This document shows positions 63,885 through 64,000 of a stretch of DNA of 64,000 bases, one piece after another. The stretch covers positions 682,001-746,000 of the forward strand of contig NZ_JACCBH010000001.1 in the NCBI RefSeq assembly GCF_013409745.1, written 5' to 3'. The first letter of the stretch is position 1, and every line of letters begins with the position of its first letter. The notes under the pieces were generated by a model. It was not told where the DNA came from and ran no database searches. It was given only the letters and a program-made list of their open reading frames with translations. Both the position numbers and the translations under genes were made by a program. This DNA comes from Microbacterium pseudoresistens. GTDB taxonomy: Bacteria > Actinomycetota > Actinomycetes > Actinomycetales > Microbacteriaceae.

Positions 63885-64000
63885 ATGGCCCAGCCCGACA
63901 CCGCTCGCCTGCTCATCGCGTGCGACGACCAGCCCGGTATCGTCGCCGCTGTCGCCGGGGTGCTCGCCGATCACGGGGCGAACATCGTCTCGCTCGATCA
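63885..64000 (+). CDS. purU: Formyltetrahydrofolate deformylase, N-terminal part
   Basis: The frame from ATG 63885 to the window end encodes TARLLIACDDQPGIVAAVAG followed by VLADHGANIVSLD. This is the N-terminal ACT domain of PurU, which hydrolyses 10-formyl-THF to formate and THF. A GAGGA site precedes the start. The gene runs off the right edge. Another ACT protein cannot be fully ruled out. Confidence 0.75.
   Translation, partial: MAQPDTARLLIACDDQPGIVAAVAGVLADHGANIVSLD

Overview
The window comes from the chromosome of a high-GC Gram-positive actinobacterium, most likely Microbacteriaceae and close to Microbacterium. The grounds are GC-rich codon use, a DUF222/HNH (13E12-type) gene, menaquinone genes (menD, menA), a cydABDC operon, an endonuclease VIII, an Lhr-type helicase and the style of the promoters. 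At least sixteen genes start 6-7 bases after a TANNNT -10 box and are probably read from leaderless mRNAs. No rRNA, tRNA, CRISPR array or insertion sequence was seen.

Layout. 1-5.9 kb: cytochrome bd oxidase and its CydDC exporter (minus strand). 5.9-6.9 kb: molybdopterin genes moaB/mog and moaE. 7.1-12.0 kb: an accessory block with a TetR-type regulator convergent with an operon for a DUF4392 (D-glutamate cyclase-like) enzyme and a three-part TRAP transporter; related operator-like motifs occur at both promoters. 12.2-18.4 kb: radA, an SseB-like protein, a cell-surface protein, an ArgA-type acetyltransferase and clpC. 18.5-21.3 kb: a DUF2975 membrane protein with its XRE partner, then a hipBA toxin-antitoxin pair. 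21.5-28.4 kb: a DUF222-HNH protein, a Type ISP-like restriction-modification enzyme split in two by an apparent one-base frameshift, and a divergent XRE regulator. 29-37.5 kb: a dicarboxylate symporter, ppk2, and the menD / PLDc_N / DUF4229 / menA group, interrupted by a four-gene cassette (RibD-like reductase, DUF4287, cupin, ArsR). 37.5-46.7 kb: a MocR regulator, an Lrp regulator facing DUF6421 and SDR genes, a TMEM175-like channel with an MFS exporter, threonine aldolase, a NUDIX-family protein and an esterase. 47-54.2 kb: an ABC-F protein followed by a four-gene operon (two unrecognised proteins, a TPR protein, a CHAT protease). 54.2-64 kb: Lhr helicase, EI24 protein, Nei, an APH(3'')-like phosphotransferase, a hexapeptide-repeat protein, a LysR substrate-binding-like protein, a glutamine amidotransferase, and the start of purU.

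How the parts relate. Housekeeping blocks (respiration, Mo cofactor, DNA repair, proteolysis, quinone synthesis) alternate with small accessory modules that carry their own regulators and clear palindromic operators. The best candidate for an undescribed system is the CHAT/TPR operon at 48.8-54.2 kb, whose two first proteins I cannot assign. Next are the TRAP / D-glutamate cyclase operon and the split Type ISP enzyme with a palindrome at its start. Two families of short dispersed repeats are also present: a 67-bp inverted repeat (two copies) and a 24-30 bp GGTCGTTGAGCGAGCG-type repeat (three copies, one inside cydD).
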